Source of the DNA: Paenibacillus massiliensis 2301065 = DSM 16942
GTDB lineage: Bacteria; Bacillota; Bacilli; Paenibacillales; Paenibacillaceae
Direction of reading: 5' to 3'
DNA length: 64,000 bases
NCBI RefSeq assembly: GCF_000377505.1
Contig: NZ_KB898187.1
Span: 1 to 64,000, forward strand
Part shown: one piece after another, positions 26,042 through 35,019 of the stretch
Numbering within the stretch: the first letter of the stretch is position 1
Layout: each line of letters begins with the position of its first letter
Position numbers and translations under genes: made by a program
Notes under the pieces: generated by a model
The model's database searches: none
What the model was told of the DNA's origin: nothing
Seen by the model: only the letters and a program-made list of their open reading frames with translations

Positions 26042-28402
26042 ATGGCTAGAATTAAAGTGCTTGATGAGCATATCGCGAACCAGATTGCTGCTGGCGAGGT
26101 CGTGGAACGCCCTGCATCCGTAGTCAAAGAGTTACTGGAGAATTCGATTGATGCGGGAAGTACTCGAGTGGAAGTATCCGTGGAAGAAGGGGGCCTCCAG
26201 AGCATTCGTGTAACTGACAACGGTGGCGGTATCGACCCGGAGGATGTGGAGACAGCCTTCTACCGACACGCGACGAGCAAGATCGTCCACGGACGGGATC
26301 TCTTCCAGATCACGAGTCTGGGCTTCCGTGGAGAGGCTTTGCCAAGTATAGCTGCCGTATCCAAGGTAGAGCTCCTGACAGCCTCTGGAGATGATGGCAA
26401 GGCCCGCAGAATCGTTATTGAAGGCGGTAAGCTGGTGACCCATGAGGAAGCGGCTGCACAGCAAGGAACGGATTTCATAGTGCGAGAGCTGTTTTATAAT
26501 ACTCCGGCCAGGTTGAAATATATGAAGACGATTCAGACGGAGCTGGGCCACATCTCGGATGTGCTGTATCGTATGGCCTTATCACATCCAGAGATTGCGT
26601 TCACGCTGCGTCATAATGGCAATACGTTGCTAAGGACTCTGGGAAATGGTGACTTATTGCAGGTCATCGCCGCAGTCTACGGTACAGCCGCCGCGAAGGC
26701 TATGATTCCGCTAGAGGATGAAAGTTTGGATTACCGACTCTATGGCTATGTCAGCCGCCCCGAGTGGACTCGCTCCAGTCGGAATGCCATCTCAACCGTT
26801 GTGAATGGTCGTTATATTCGTGGCTACGGTCTGAATCAAGCTTTGCTGAAGGCTTACCATACGTTGCTGCCTATTAATCGTTATCCGCTTACGGTATTGT
26901 GTCTGGACATGCATCCATCATTGGTGGATGTGAATGTACATCCCGCTAAGCTGGAGGTGCGATTCAGTAAGGAGCCCGAGCTCTATCAATTCGTGGAGCA
27001 GGCTGTACGGAGTGCTTTGCATCGGGAAGTGCTGATTCCGAAGGCTGTGAAGCGAGAGATTGGCAGTCCTACCAGCAGAGCCTTCATCCAAGAGCAGTTT
27101 CGCTTCGGGTCTGCAGAGCAGGGAGCGAGTACCTTGCCAGATTCGTCTTCGGCGTTACAGCAGACCTCCGAAGCTGTGACGATGGAGCAGGCAGCAGCTA
27201 GTAGCCAGACACATCTGGTAGCTGAGGACGAAGAACTCGATGCCCCAGCACCTGATGTGATCGCTGAAGCTACGAAACAGGAGGGAGCGTCCAATTCCAT
27301 TCCTGAGCAGGCTTCCAAGACGTCAGGAAGGGATGCTGGAGCCAGCTCCGAGTCGGCTCTCAGCGAGCAACTCAGCGGTGAGCCAAGTCAACAACTTAGC
27401 ACAAGAACAGAATTACAGTCCGAAGATACGGCGCATGGAGGCAAGTCATCGTCATCAATGAATCACCAGGGCACAGGCCAATCTGGCAATGTCTATACGG
27501 CACCGGCATATTCAGACAAGTCTGACCTAACAGAGCAGACAGCTGCACAAAATGCCGTAAAGAAGCCGGGAAATAGGGAGTATGCTTCAGGCATAGCTGG
27601 AATAAAAGATTCAACGACTTCCAAAATGGCCTCGAGTACAGTGGTTAAGAATGCAAGCGTGGCGCCGACAGCTTATAGCAATGGAAGCATCGTACGTGAG
27701 ACGTCAAGCCGCGGAGCCGGGAGCTATCAGTCAGGTCGGGGGTCCAGTTCGAATCGTGCTTCCATGAGCTGGACACCAGAGCAGCTATCATCGGTAGCGG
27801 GATCTGTACCTGAAATTCCGGCTTTTCCTGAGCTCAGTGTCATTGGTCAGCATCATGGGACCTATCTGATTGCGCAAAATGATAGTGGCCTGTATCTGAT
27901 TGATCAGCATGCGGCTCATGAGCGTATTAATTACGAGTACTATTACGAGAAATTTGGTAAGCCTGAGCAGGCCTCGCAGGAGCTTCTTTTGCCCATTACG
28001 CTGGAATTCACCCCGTCGGAGTCTGACAAACTTAAGGACCGCTTGAGCTGGTTCGCTCAGGTCGGGGTACATTTGGAGCATTTCGGCGGTCAGACGTTCC
28101 GCGTAACCTCTTATCCCTATTGGTTGCCCAAGGGGGAGGAGCAGGATGTTATTGAAGAGATGGCAGAGTGGGTGCTTGACGAAAAATCCATCGACCTTGC
28201 CAAGCTGCGCGAGGCCAGCTCGATTATGTGCTCCTGCAAAGCCTCCATTAAGGCTAACCAGAAGCTTACGTTACAGGAGGCGGATGTGCTGCTGAAGCGT
28301 CTCGCGGCCTGTAAGCAGCCGTATACATGTCCTCATGGTCGCCCCATCGTGATTTCCTTCTCGACATATGATTTGGAGAAGATGTTCAAGCGAGTTATGT
28401 AG
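26042..28402 (+). CDS. mutL: DNA mismatch repair endonuclease MutL (long linker)
   Basis: 786 residues from ATG 26042 with AAGGAGGT upstream. The GHKL ATPase domain is at ~1-330 (IAAGEVVERPASVVKELLENSIDAGS, GFRGEALPSIA). The C-terminal domain has the metal-binding endonuclease motif DQHAAHERINYE (from residue 621), SCKASI and CPHGRP. It therefore nicks DNA, as in bacteria lacking MutH. The linker between domains (~350-600) is a long Ser/Ala/Glu/Gln-rich sequence, making the protein about 150 residues longer than Bacillus MutL. It lies 61 bp behind mutS. Confidence 0.97.
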   Translation: MARIKVLDEHIANQIAAGEVVERPASVVKELLENSIDAGSTRVEVSVEEGGLQSIRVTDNGGGIDPEDVETAFYRHATSKIVHGRDLFQITSLGFRGEALPSIAAVSKVELLTASGDDGKARRIVIEGGKLVTHEEAAAQQGTDFIVRELFYNTPARLKYMKTIQTELGHISDVLYRMALSHPEIAFTLRHNGNTLLRTLGNGDLLQVIAAVYGTAAAKAMIPLEDESLDYRLYGYVSRPEWTRSSRNAISTVVNGRYIRGYGLNQALLKAYHTLLPINRYPLTVLCLDMHPSLVDVNVHPAKLEVRFSKEPELYQFVEQAVRSALHREVLIPKAVKREIGSPTSRAFIQEQFRFGSAEQGASTLPDSSSALQQTSEAVTMEQAAASSQTHLVAEDEELDAPAPDVIAEATKQEGASNSIPEQASKTSGRDAGASSESALSEQLSGEPSQQLSTRTELQSEDTAHGGKSSSSMNHQGTGQSGNVYTAPAYSDKSDLTEQTAAQNAVKKPGNREYASGIAGIKDSTTSKMASSTVVKNASVAPTAYSNGSIVRETSSRGAGSYQSGRGSSSNRASMSWTPEQLSSVAGSVPEIPAFPELSVIGQHHGTYLIAQNDSGLYLIDQHAAHERINYEYYYEKFGKPEQASQELLLPITLEFTPSESDKLKDRLSWFAQVGVHLEHFGGQTFRVTSYPYWLPKGEEQDVIEEMAEWVLDEKSIDLAKLREASSIMCSCKASIKANQKLTLQEADVLLKRLAACKQPYTCPHGRPIVISFSTYDLEKMFKRVM

Positions 28403-28445
28403 TATGTGCCAATATCAACAGTTCAGCAAGATATAGCGAGGAAGT

Positions 28446-29264
28446 ATGCCAGTGAGCAGTTATAATCCAATCCAAGATATGATCGTGACTACGGGGGACA
28501 CCCCTTCCCCCGCGGTCATTGCGCGAGCAGAGGAGTTCGCGTATACGCATAAGCTCAAATATGCACCAAGAGGGCGCTTGTCCATCGCCAGGCTGGCGGA
28601 GGTCCATGAAGCCGTGGACGTGCTTGTTATATTGCACGAAGCTGTACGGCTGATTCGGCCGGGCCGAACACCCATGTCGTTCCATCCCAGCATGGGGCTC
28701 ATTCGCGCCAAGCGCGTGCTGAAGCAGGAATCAGATCCACTGCTGACCATTGCGAGAGTGGCTCCAGGCGATCAGATCCTGGATTGCACAGCGGGTATGG
28801 GCTCCGATGCGTTGGTTCTCTCGATGGGAGCTGGTCGCACCGGACAAGTCACTGCGCTGGAAAGCTCTTTCCCGGTGTATGCTCTTTTGCGTGAAGGGAT
28901 GAGTGAGTATCAGTCGGGTGTACCCGAGATTGATGAGGCGTTACGGAGAATTGATGTGCGCCATACGGGGCATCTGGAATGGCTCAGCCAATTGGAGGAT
29001 CGCAGCGTGGATGTGGTCTATTTTGATCCAATGTTCCGAGACCCCTTGCTGGACTCAGATTCCATCGGTCCGTTGCGTAGTTACGCCAATCCAGATCCGC
29101 TGAGCGAAGTCAGCATTCAGCAAGCCTGCCGGGTAGCGAGAAAGACGGTTATTTTAAAGGAGAAACGCAGCAGTGCTGAGTTCAGACGTCTTGGCTTTGA
29201 GGCGGAGACACGCGGACAGAAGAAAACAGTGTACGGAGTGATTAACATTGACAGCGCTACATAA
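28446..29264 (+). CDS. Class I SAM-dependent methyltransferase (RsmJ-like fold)
   Basis: 272 residues from ATG 28446. FHPSMGLIRAKRVL, DQILDCTAGMGSDALVLSMGA and TALESSFPVYALLREGM match the SAM-binding part of the PF04445 (RsmJ/YhiQ-like) group, and VVYFDPMFRDP is the catalytic D-P-M-F-type motif IV. RsmJ methylates 16S rRNA G1516 in enterobacteria; whether this Firmicute protein has that target is unknown. It overlaps miaA by 17 bp, so the two are coupled. Confidence 0.82.
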   Translation: MPVSSYNPIQDMIVTTGDTPSPAVIARAEEFAYTHKLKYAPRGRLSIARLAEVHEAVDVLVILHEAVRLIRPGRTPMSFHPSMGLIRAKRVLKQESDPLLTIARVAPGDQILDCTAGMGSDALVLSMGAGRTGQVTALESSFPVYALLREGMSEYQSGVPEIDEALRRIDVRHTGHLEWLSQLEDRSVDVVYFDPMFRDPLLDSDSIGPLRSYANPDPLSEVSIQQACRVARKTVILKEKRSSAEFRRLGFEAETRGQKKTVYGVINIDSAT

Positions 29265-30228
29265 GCCACCACTATTGGTGCTGGTCGGCCCAACAGCGGT
29301 CGGCAAGACCAAATCAAGCATCGACACGGCCAAGACCTTCGGCTGTGAGATTATATCCGGAGATTCCATGCAGGTCTACAGACATATGGACATTGGTACT
29401 GCGAAAATATCCGAAGCGGAGATGGAGGGCATCCCCCACCATTTGATCGATATTCATGAGCCGGAGTACCCTTATTCTGTGGCGGAATTTCAGTCGGAAT
29501 GCCGGCGGCTGATTCAGGATATTCAAGGTCGCGGCAAGCTTCCATTTATCGTAGGTGGTACGGGACTCTATGTAGAGTCGGTATGTTATGAATATCAGTT
29601 CTCAGAGGTGGGTGCTGATGAGGCTTTCCGGGAGGAGCAACTGGAATTTGCGCAGCAACATGGTGCCGATGCCCTTCATGCCAGACTGGCACAAATTGAT
29701 CCAGAGAGCGCACAGCGATTGCACCCGAATGATCTTCGCCGAGTGGTCAGATCTCTTGAGGTGTACCATGTCAGCGGTCAGACGCACAGCTCCCTTCTGG
29801 CGGCACAAACGAAGGAATCTCCTTATCATCTGTGCATTGTGGGTTTGACAATGGATAGGGAAATGCTATATAAACGTATTGAAGACCGCATCGACGGTAT
29901 GCTGAGGCAAGGGCTTGTAGAAGAAGTGTCCGCGCTAATGGAGCGTGGTGTGCGTAGTGATGCAATATCCATGCAAGGACTGGGCTACAAGGAGATTTCA
30001 GCCTACCTGCGTGGTGAGATGACTCTGGATGCAGCAGTTACGTTGCTCAAAAGAGACACCCGCCATTTTGCAAAACGGCAGCTTTCCTGGTTCCGGCACA
30101 TGAAGGACATTGAATGGATTGATGTCACGCACGCATCATCTGTTCAAGAGACATCTCGGAAAATCCGAGACATTGTTGCAGGAAAGTACGGGACAGACCT
30201 TGAATATACTTCAGAACAACTCAAATGA
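29248..30228 (+). CDS. miaA: tRNA dimethylallyltransferase MiaA
   Basis: 326 residues from TTG 29248, which overlaps the preceding gene. It attaches a dimethylallyl group to A37 of tRNAs reading UNN codons. Visible motifs: P-loop VLVGPTAVGKTKSSID, the catalytic ISGDSMQVYRHMDIGTAK, PHHLIDIHEP, FIVGGTGLYVESV and RRVVRSLEVY, then SMQGLGYKE and the C-terminal KRDTRHFAKRQLSWFR. Full length. Immediately followed by hfq, as in many bacteria. Confidence 0.97.
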   Translation: MTALHKPPLLVLVGPTAVGKTKSSIDTAKTFGCEIISGDSMQVYRHMDIGTAKISEAEMEGIPHHLIDIHEPEYPYSVAEFQSECRRLIQDIQGRGKLPFIVGGTGLYVESVCYEYQFSEVGADEAFREEQLEFAQQHGADALHARLAQIDPESAQRLHPNDLRRVVRSLEVYHVSGQTHSSLLAAQTKESPYHLCIVGLTMDREMLYKRIEDRIDGMLRQGLVEEVSALMERGVRSDAISMQGLGYKEISAYLRGEMTLDAAVTLLKRDTRHFAKRQLSWFRHMKDIEWIDVTHASSVQETSRKIRDIVAGKYGTDLEYTSEQLK

Positions 30229-30247
30229 TAATTGGGGGTACGGCTAA

Positions 30248-30493
30248 ATGAACAAGTCCATCAACATCCAAGATACGTTCTTGAACCAACTGCGCAAAGA
30301 AACGATTCCTGTAACTGTGTATCTGGTGAACGGATTCCAAGTACGTGGGATTATTAAGGCCTTTGACAATTTCACAATTATTATCGACTCCGATGGACGT
30401 CAGCAAATGATCTACAAACACGCTATTTCGACCTTCACGCCACAGCGCAATGTCTCCTTGATGCAGCAGCAGGATTCCAGCAACGAGGGATAA
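30248..30493 (+). CDS. hfq: RNA chaperone Hfq
   Basis: 81 residues from ATG 30248 with TTGGGGGT upstream. Hfq is a hexameric Sm-like ring that pairs small RNAs with mRNAs. Sm1 is [21 protein letters not shown], with the Sm2 signature IYKHAIST. The C-terminal tail is short, as in Gram-positive Hfq. Confidence 0.97.
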   Translation: MNKSINIQDTFLNQLRKETIPVTVYLVNGFQVRGIIKAFDNFTIIIDSDGRQQMIYKHAISTFTPQRNVSLMQQQDSSNEG

Positions 30494-30553
30494 GTAGGTC
30501 ATTTCTGAAACTTTCTAGCTTCACATTGCGTTTAAAAGAATAACAATGAATCC

Positions 30554-30585
30554 GGAGCAACCTGAAACAAGGTTGTTCTTTTCAT
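30554..30585 (+). terminator. Rho-independent terminator after hfq
   Basis: GAGCAACCT-GAAAC-AAGGTTGTTC followed by TTTTC. It closes the cotE-hfq region before ponA. Confidence 0.75.
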
Positions 30586-30671
30586 TCGGAAGTCATTGTC
30601 TGTGCTAATCGACATGGATTGGAGCAGCAGAGAGAGAGACATATTTTGTATAGCGAAAGGGAGTCAGGGTA

Positions 30672-33305
30672 ATGTCAAATGATTCATTGTCCAGATCCGG
30701 AAATCGCAACAGACCCAGAACACCTGCCAACCCGAAGCCGAAGGCTAAGAAAAAGAAGATTACAGGCAAACGTGTGATGTGGACGCTGTTTTTTACAACA
30801 GCCTTTGCGGTATTCTGTGCACTGGCCGGATATCTGTTTTTGACCGTAAATGGGGAGAAGCTATACCAGGCTAACCTGGACAAAGTCACGGTGAATCCAC
30901 CTACGGAGATCTACGATCGAAACGGTAAGCTGATGACAGAGCTATCATACGAAAAAAGTGATCCCGTCGAGGGGGATGAGATACCTCAGCTATTGAAGGA
31001 TGCGTTCGTAGCTACTGAAGATAAACGATTTTATGAGCATCAGGGCGTCGATATTTGGGCCATCGGCCGTGCGGCCGTGCGGGACGTTGTGGCAAGAGCT
31101 GCGGTAGAGGGTGGTAGTACGATCACGCAGCAACTCGCCAAGAACCTGTTCCTGACCCGGGACAAAACCTTTTTCCGTAAAGCAACCGAGGTCTCCATTG
31201 CGATGGCACTGGAACGGGACATGGAGAAGGATCAAATTCTGACTCTGTACCTGAACCGGATCTTCTTCGGTCATCAGCGGGTAGGTATCAAGGCAGCATC
31301 GGAGTACTACTTCGGTAAGAGCGACCTCAATCAGCTGGAGCTGTGGGAGATGGCGACATTGGCCGCAATGCCAAAAGGACCATCCAAATACAATCCATTG
31401 TCGAATCCGCAAGAATCCAAGGATCGCAGAGCTGTCGTGCTTACATTGATGCAGGAGCAAGGCTATATCACCAAGGAGCAGATGGATGAGGCCAAGGCTG
31501 TAGATTATGCATACGAGCCTCCAGCAAGAGAGCAGAAATACCAGCCTTTCATTGAATATGCTCTGGACGAGGCAGAGGATGTGACGGGGCTTACCCGTGA
31601 TGATCTGACTGTCGGTGGATACAAAATCTATACGACGATGGATGCCCAGGCGCAGACCGCGCTGGAAAAGGCCTTCAAGGACGATGATTTGTTCGAGAAG
31701 AGCAGGGACGAGCAGCCTGTACAGGGCTCCATGGTTATTATGAATAATCAGAACGGTTCTCTGGCTGCCATTCTAGGGGGGCGTGACTATCAGCGTGGTA
31801 ATCTGAATCGGGCTACAAGTGTGCGCAGACAGCCTGGTTCGGCACTGAAGCCGATTGTCTCCTATGCACCTGCACTGGAGACAGGCAAGTTCAATTCCAA
31901 CTCCCTGCTGAACAATGAGAAGCAGTGCTTCGGTAACTATTGTCCGAAGAACCTTCATGGATACTCGCCAACTGTAGGTATGAAGGAAGCCATTACCAAA
32001 TCGGAAAATATTCCAGCGGTATGGCTGTTGAATGAAATTGGTGTGAACACAGGCTATACGTTCGCCCAGAAGCTGGGGATTCAAATGGGCGAAAATGATA
32101 AGACCTTGGCCATCGCCTTGGGCGGTATGGAGAAAGGGACCAACACCCTCGAAATGGCGCAGGCGTACAGCGCATTTGCCAATAAGGGGAAATATCAGCC
32201 CGCTTATGCTATTAAGGAAATACGGGATAGCTCTGACTCTGTGCGCTATAAGCATGAATCGAGCCTGACCGAGGTCATGTCTCCAGCAACGGCTTACTAC
32301 ATGACTGAGATGATGCAGGATGTCGTGAATACAGGCACAGGCAGAAGAGCTAAGATTGATTGGCCAGTTGCAGGTAAGACGGGTACAACTCAAAGTGGCA
32401 TTTCGGGCAATAGCGGCAACCGGGATGTATGGTTTGTCGGCTACACACCTGAATACACGGGAGCTGTGTGGATGGGGTATGATCAACCTGACCGTAACCA
32501 TATGCTGAAGAACAGTAGTGGTCTGACAGCCCAGTTCTTCGGTCGTGTCATGAGCGAGGCGCTCAAAGGTCATCCAGTGACTTCCTTTGAGAAGCCGGAT
32601 GGACTGGAGCCGCCGGAACCCGTGGTAGAAGAGCCGCTGGTGTCCCCGGTTAGCGGACTTGCGGCAGATTATCGCCCTGAGACACAAATTGTCAACCTGT
32701 CTTGGAATTCGTCCGAGACGGAGCAGGTACAATACCGTGTCTACCGGAAGGCTGAGACCGAATCGGATTTCCGGGGGATTATTGAGGGATTGTCAGTTAC
32801 CAATACAGAGGATATTGATGTACCTGAGGGTATGACCTTTGATTACTATGTCGTCGCTTACGATGCGCAAGGCAATGAGTCTGATCCGTCCAATACGGTT
32901 CGTGTTCAGATTACAGCTGCCGAACCACCTGCACAGGAGCAGCCTGGCGATCTCGAACCGGACCCTGAGAACCCTATTCCAGGTGATGGGACACAGCCTG
33001 GTAACCCGGAGTGGCCGGGAGTGCCTGAGGACCCGAATAACGGAGACGGAACTGGCGTAGAGCAGCCAGGGGGTACGAATGGGAATGATCCCGTGACTCC
33101 TGGTTCCGATAGCGAGGTTCCAAGTGATCAGCAAGAGATTCCTCCAGTAGATCCGGGGAGCACGAATCCATCCAATGAGCCTGTTCAGGGGACTCCGGAT
33201 GCAACGATCAATCCCGGGCTAGAGAATAGCGGCAATCACGGAAATGGTAATGGTAACGGAAGAAGTAACGGAAATGGGAATCAGGGGAATGGCTTCGGGG
33301 GCTAA
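30672..33305 (+). CDS. ponA: Class A penicillin-binding protein 1A
   Basis: 877 residues from ATG 30672 with AAAGGGAG upstream. A basic cytoplasmic tail and one TM helix (~35-58) precede the GT51 glycosyltransferase (EDKRFYEHQGVD with the catalytic Glu, EGGSTITQQLAKNLFL). The transpeptidase has the SxxK serine in QPGSALKP, SEN and KTGTT. After it comes a fibronectin type III domain (~663-755) and a Pro/Glu/Gly/Asn-rich tail ending in GN repeats (~755-877). The enzyme polymerises and cross-links peptidoglycan outside the membrane. The tail could pass through or bind the wall. Length is close to Bacillus PBP1. Confidence 0.95.
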   Translation: MSNDSLSRSGNRNRPRTPANPKPKAKKKKITGKRVMWTLFFTTAFAVFCALAGYLFLTVNGEKLYQANLDKVTVNPPTEIYDRNGKLMTELSYEKSDPVEGDEIPQLLKDAFVATEDKRFYEHQGVDIWAIGRAAVRDVVARAAVEGGSTITQQLAKNLFLTRDKTFFRKATEVSIAMALERDMEKDQILTLYLNRIFFGHQRVGIKAASEYYFGKSDLNQLELWEMATLAAMPKGPSKYNPLSNPQESKDRRAVVLTLMQEQGYITKEQMDEAKAVDYAYEPPAREQKYQPFIEYALDEAEDVTGLTRDDLTVGGYKIYTTMDAQAQTALEKAFKDDDLFEKSRDEQPVQGSMVIMNNQNGSLAAILGGRDYQRGNLNRATSVRRQPGSALKPIVSYAPALETGKFNSNSLLNNEKQCFGNYCPKNLHGYSPTVGMKEAITKSENIPAVWLLNEIGVNTGYTFAQKLGIQMGENDKTLAIALGGMEKGTNTLEMAQAYSAFANKGKYQPAYAIKEIRDSSDSVRYKHESSLTEVMSPATAYYMTEMMQDVVNTGTGRRAKIDWPVAGKTGTTQSGISGNSGNRDVWFVGYTPEYTGAVWMGYDQPDRNHMLKNSSGLTAQFFGRVMSEALKGHPVTSFEKPDGLEPPEPVVEEPLVSPVSGLAADYRPETQIVNLSWNSSETEQVQYRVYRKAETESDFRGIIEGLSVTNTEDIDVPEGMTFDYYVVAYDAQGNESDPSNTVRVQITAAEPPAQEQPGDLEPDPENPIPGDGTQPGNPEWPGVPEDPNNGDGTGVEQPGGTNGNDPVTPGSDSEVPSDQQEIPPVDPGSTNPSNEPVQGTPDATINPGLENSGNHGNGNGNGRSNGNGNQGNGFGG

Positions 33306-33408
33306 GTTGCCGAGCGATTTTTGATCATATTCACTGAGTTCAGTTTCTTCAGTCCGTGTGGAGCAAAATAAGAAGTGATGAAAAGACCATAGATATTAAA
33401 TCAACGCA

Positions 33409-33449
33409 CAGAGCCTGTCTTCCTCACCGGAGATGGGCTCTGTTTTTTT
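33409..33449 (+). terminator. Terminator behind ponA
   Basis: CAGAGCC...GGCTCTG stem followed by TTTTTTT. It separates core chromosome from the tail-like locus. The rest of 33306-33617 shows no gene, tRNA or attachment-site duplication that I can detect. Confidence 0.88.
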
Positions 33450-33617
33450 GAAGATAACTGAGTGTAGAGGCTTTCAGCAGAGCTGAACAATTCGATTAGC
33501 GCAAGAAAAAAAGACTGAAAACTTAAAAGGCTTAAGAAAGGCAGCATCTTTTTCGGGGGATTAAACGACTATCAAACTGGGGGTGTACCCGCAAACATAC
33601 CAAGGGAGAGATATAAC

Positions 33618-33854
33618 ATGCTAGATAACCTGTTTGAAATGCTTGATGAGGTGTATGGGAAGGCAACTTTATTTATGGGGCTTGCTTTCAAATTCGAGAC
33701 CGGAATAGCCATTATCGACAAGCACTCCGGCCAAGGTGTGACAGATGGATTCATTATAGACTGGGTAAGCTTCGGGGACATTGAGCAGTATGTATCTGTA
33801 ATTTGCAAGGATATGGATGAGTTGAAAGAGGTAATTCGAGAATTTGCCTTGTGA
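33618..33854 (+). CDS. Small hypothetical protein, first gene of the tail-like locus
   Basis: 78 residues from ATG 33618 with AAGGGAGAG upstream. No signal peptide, no membrane helix, no family recognised. Acidic C-terminal helix (KDMDELKEVIREF). The gap to the next gene (33855-34051) contains short GATAGATA direct repeats near 33880-33900 and nothing clear. Assignment to the tail locus is by orientation and position only. Confidence 0.6.
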   Translation: MLDNLFEMLDEVYGKATLFMGLAFKFETGIAIIDKHSGQGVTDGFIIDWVSFGDIEQYVSVICKDMDELKEVIREFAL

Positions 33855-34051
33855 CATGCAGGGCTTTTTTTAGATTTTAGATAGATACCTCGATAGATAT
33901 TTCCTTATATATCAGATTCTATCGGTCCGAGCTGTTTATGCCATCCTCTCCCATGTCTAATAGACGTTCTATCCTTTGAAAAAGGTGTGTAGCACTTATG
34001 AAGGCTTGATCGGGGTGAAAATTGCTTATATTGATCATTGGGGTGAGCGTA

Positions 34052-34273
34052 TTGAAATGTCATTGCGGAAGATTCATAACACAGCAGGCAAAATTTCTGG
34101 CTAACGTATACAAGGCTGAGGGTGGCAGGTGTATTCACTGTCTGTCTGATGTGCTCAGTGTTCCCTATCAGGAACTTATGGATAGATACATGGGAATATA
34201 CGAGTGTCGTCCTTGTGCTCAAGATAACAAGAAAGCTGAACTCCGAAGAAAGCTCTTGGGACTTGGAGGATAA
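34052..34273 (+). CDS. Small zinc-ribbon-like protein A
   Basis: 73 residues from TTG 34052, chosen because GGGGTGA lies 7 bases upstream; in-frame TTG 34022 and GTG 34043 are alternatives. Cysteines fall in three pairs, MKCHCGRFIT, CIHC and CRPC, a pattern that could bind one or two zinc ions. The neighbour at 34306 has the same three-pair layout and similar flanking residues (CGFRYVT, CLHC, CRPC), so the two are probably diverged paralogues. Role unknown; small zinc proteins in phage modules may regulate late genes or assist assembly. Confidence 0.6.
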   Translation: MKCHCGRFITQQAKFLANVYKAEGGRCIHCLSDVLSVPYQELMDRYMGIYECRPCAQDNKKAELRRKLLGLGG

Positions 34274-34276
34274 CAG

Positions 34277-34309
34277 ATGACATTGATCAGAAAGCAGAAC
34301 AGATCATGA
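34277..34309 (+). CDS. Mini-ORF translationally coupled to the next gene
   Basis: A 10-codon frame (MTLIRKQNRS). Its ATG is preceded by GGAGGATAACAG, the only good ribosome site here. Its TGA overlaps the ATG of the next gene as ATGA, and that gene lacks its own ribosome site. The arrangement suggests that ribosomes initiate on the mini-ORF and reinitiate. Confidence 0.4.
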   Translation: MTLIRKQNRS

Positions 34310-34569
34310 GTGACCTTGTAAAGTGTGTCAAGTGCGGTTTTCGCTACGTGACGGATAAGGCGAGAGAAAACTACCAGGCAGAGGAACTTAAGGGGGAGCC
34401 CTTGCTTTGTCTTCATTGTATCGGTGAAATGACAGGCAAAGTCATGAACAAATTTGGCTATTTGGTGTATCCGGAGGAAGTGGAGCTATCCAATACAAGA
34501 GCACAGATTATACCCAAATCCACACTTGCAGGATGCAGGCCATGTATGAAAAAAAGAGGATTCATTTGA
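34306..34569 (+). CDS. Small zinc-ribbon-like protein B
   Basis: 87 residues from ATG 34306. Three CxxC pairs: KCVKCGFRYVT, LLCLHCIGE and GCRPCMKK. These resemble protein A just upstream, which suggests duplication and divergence. No known family. Translation is probably coupled to the mini-ORF at 34277. A metal-binding regulator or structural accessory is possible but unproven. Confidence 0.62.
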   Translation: MSDLVKCVKCGFRYVTDKARENYQAEELKGEPLLCLHCIGEMTGKVMNKFGYLVYPEEVELSNTRAQIIPKSTLAGCRPCMKKRGFI

Positions 34570-34593
34570 ACAACTATCAACGAAAGAGGATGG

Positions 34594-34929
34594 ATGAAGA
34601 GTATGAGGGTAGAAAAAGAAACTAAGAAAACATTAGCTGATCAAGATGAACCTGTTACCGTAGAAGAGCTGAATGGAGAGATTATATCAGAGTTTGTACA
34701 ACAGCTTTCCTCCTACGGTCAATTCATCTACAACACGCGCAATGAAGGTGTCACTCTAGTTGTTGAGAATCTGGGCTATGGTGACGTCTATGTTAGCACG
34801 AACCCGGAAGTAAAGGTTGGAGTCGAAGAGCAGCGTCTGTTGATGAAAGAGCAGAAAGCATTCAAAGTAGACCGTGTGTTCTTTACTGCAGCCAGTGAGC
34901 CTGTGGTGCAGATCCTTGAAATATTGTGA
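34594..34929 (+). CDS. Probable small virion/tail structural protein
   Basis: 111 residues from ATG 34594 with AAAGAGGA upstream (ATG 34603 is an alternative). The second half is a predicted beta-rich segment, ENLGYGDVYVSTNPEVKVG then a KAFKVDRVFFTAASEPVV-type end, a pattern I associate with small phage surface or neck proteins. The N-terminal 35 residues are charged. It precedes the tail-completion-like gene by 90 bp. Confidence 0.55.
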   Translation: MKSMRVEKETKKTLADQDEPVTVEELNGEIISEFVQQLSSYGQFIYNTRNEGVTLVVENLGYGDVYVSTNPEVKVGVEEQRLLMKEQKAFKVDRVFFTAASEPVVQILEIL

Positions 34930-34976
34930 AGTACCAGTGACTGTACACAATCCGGTTAAAGCTGTCCCTCTTGCGT

Positions 34977-34985
34977 CTTATATTG
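34977..34985 (+). promoter_or_regulatory. Recurrent CTTATATTG motif (candidate late promoter -10)
   Basis: CTTATATTG, 34 bp before the start at 35020. The same 9-mer, with A or T at one position, precedes four other starts in the locus (42182, 47426, 59430, 60788). It contains a TATAWT-like -10. No consistent -35 was found. Confidence 0.45.
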
Positions 34986-35019
34986 AGTTACGAAGCCGTC
35001 AGCAGAGGATGTGATACGC

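Noticed and set aside
31773-32732. Minus-strand open frame of 319 codons
   Set aside because: Antisense to the ponA transpeptidase region, Cys/His/Arg-rich composition typical of a shadow frame.
33306-33617. Prophage attachment site or tRNA at the left border
   Set aside because: No tRNA-like cloverleaf, integrase gene or obvious duplicated core was found; the right border is outside the window.
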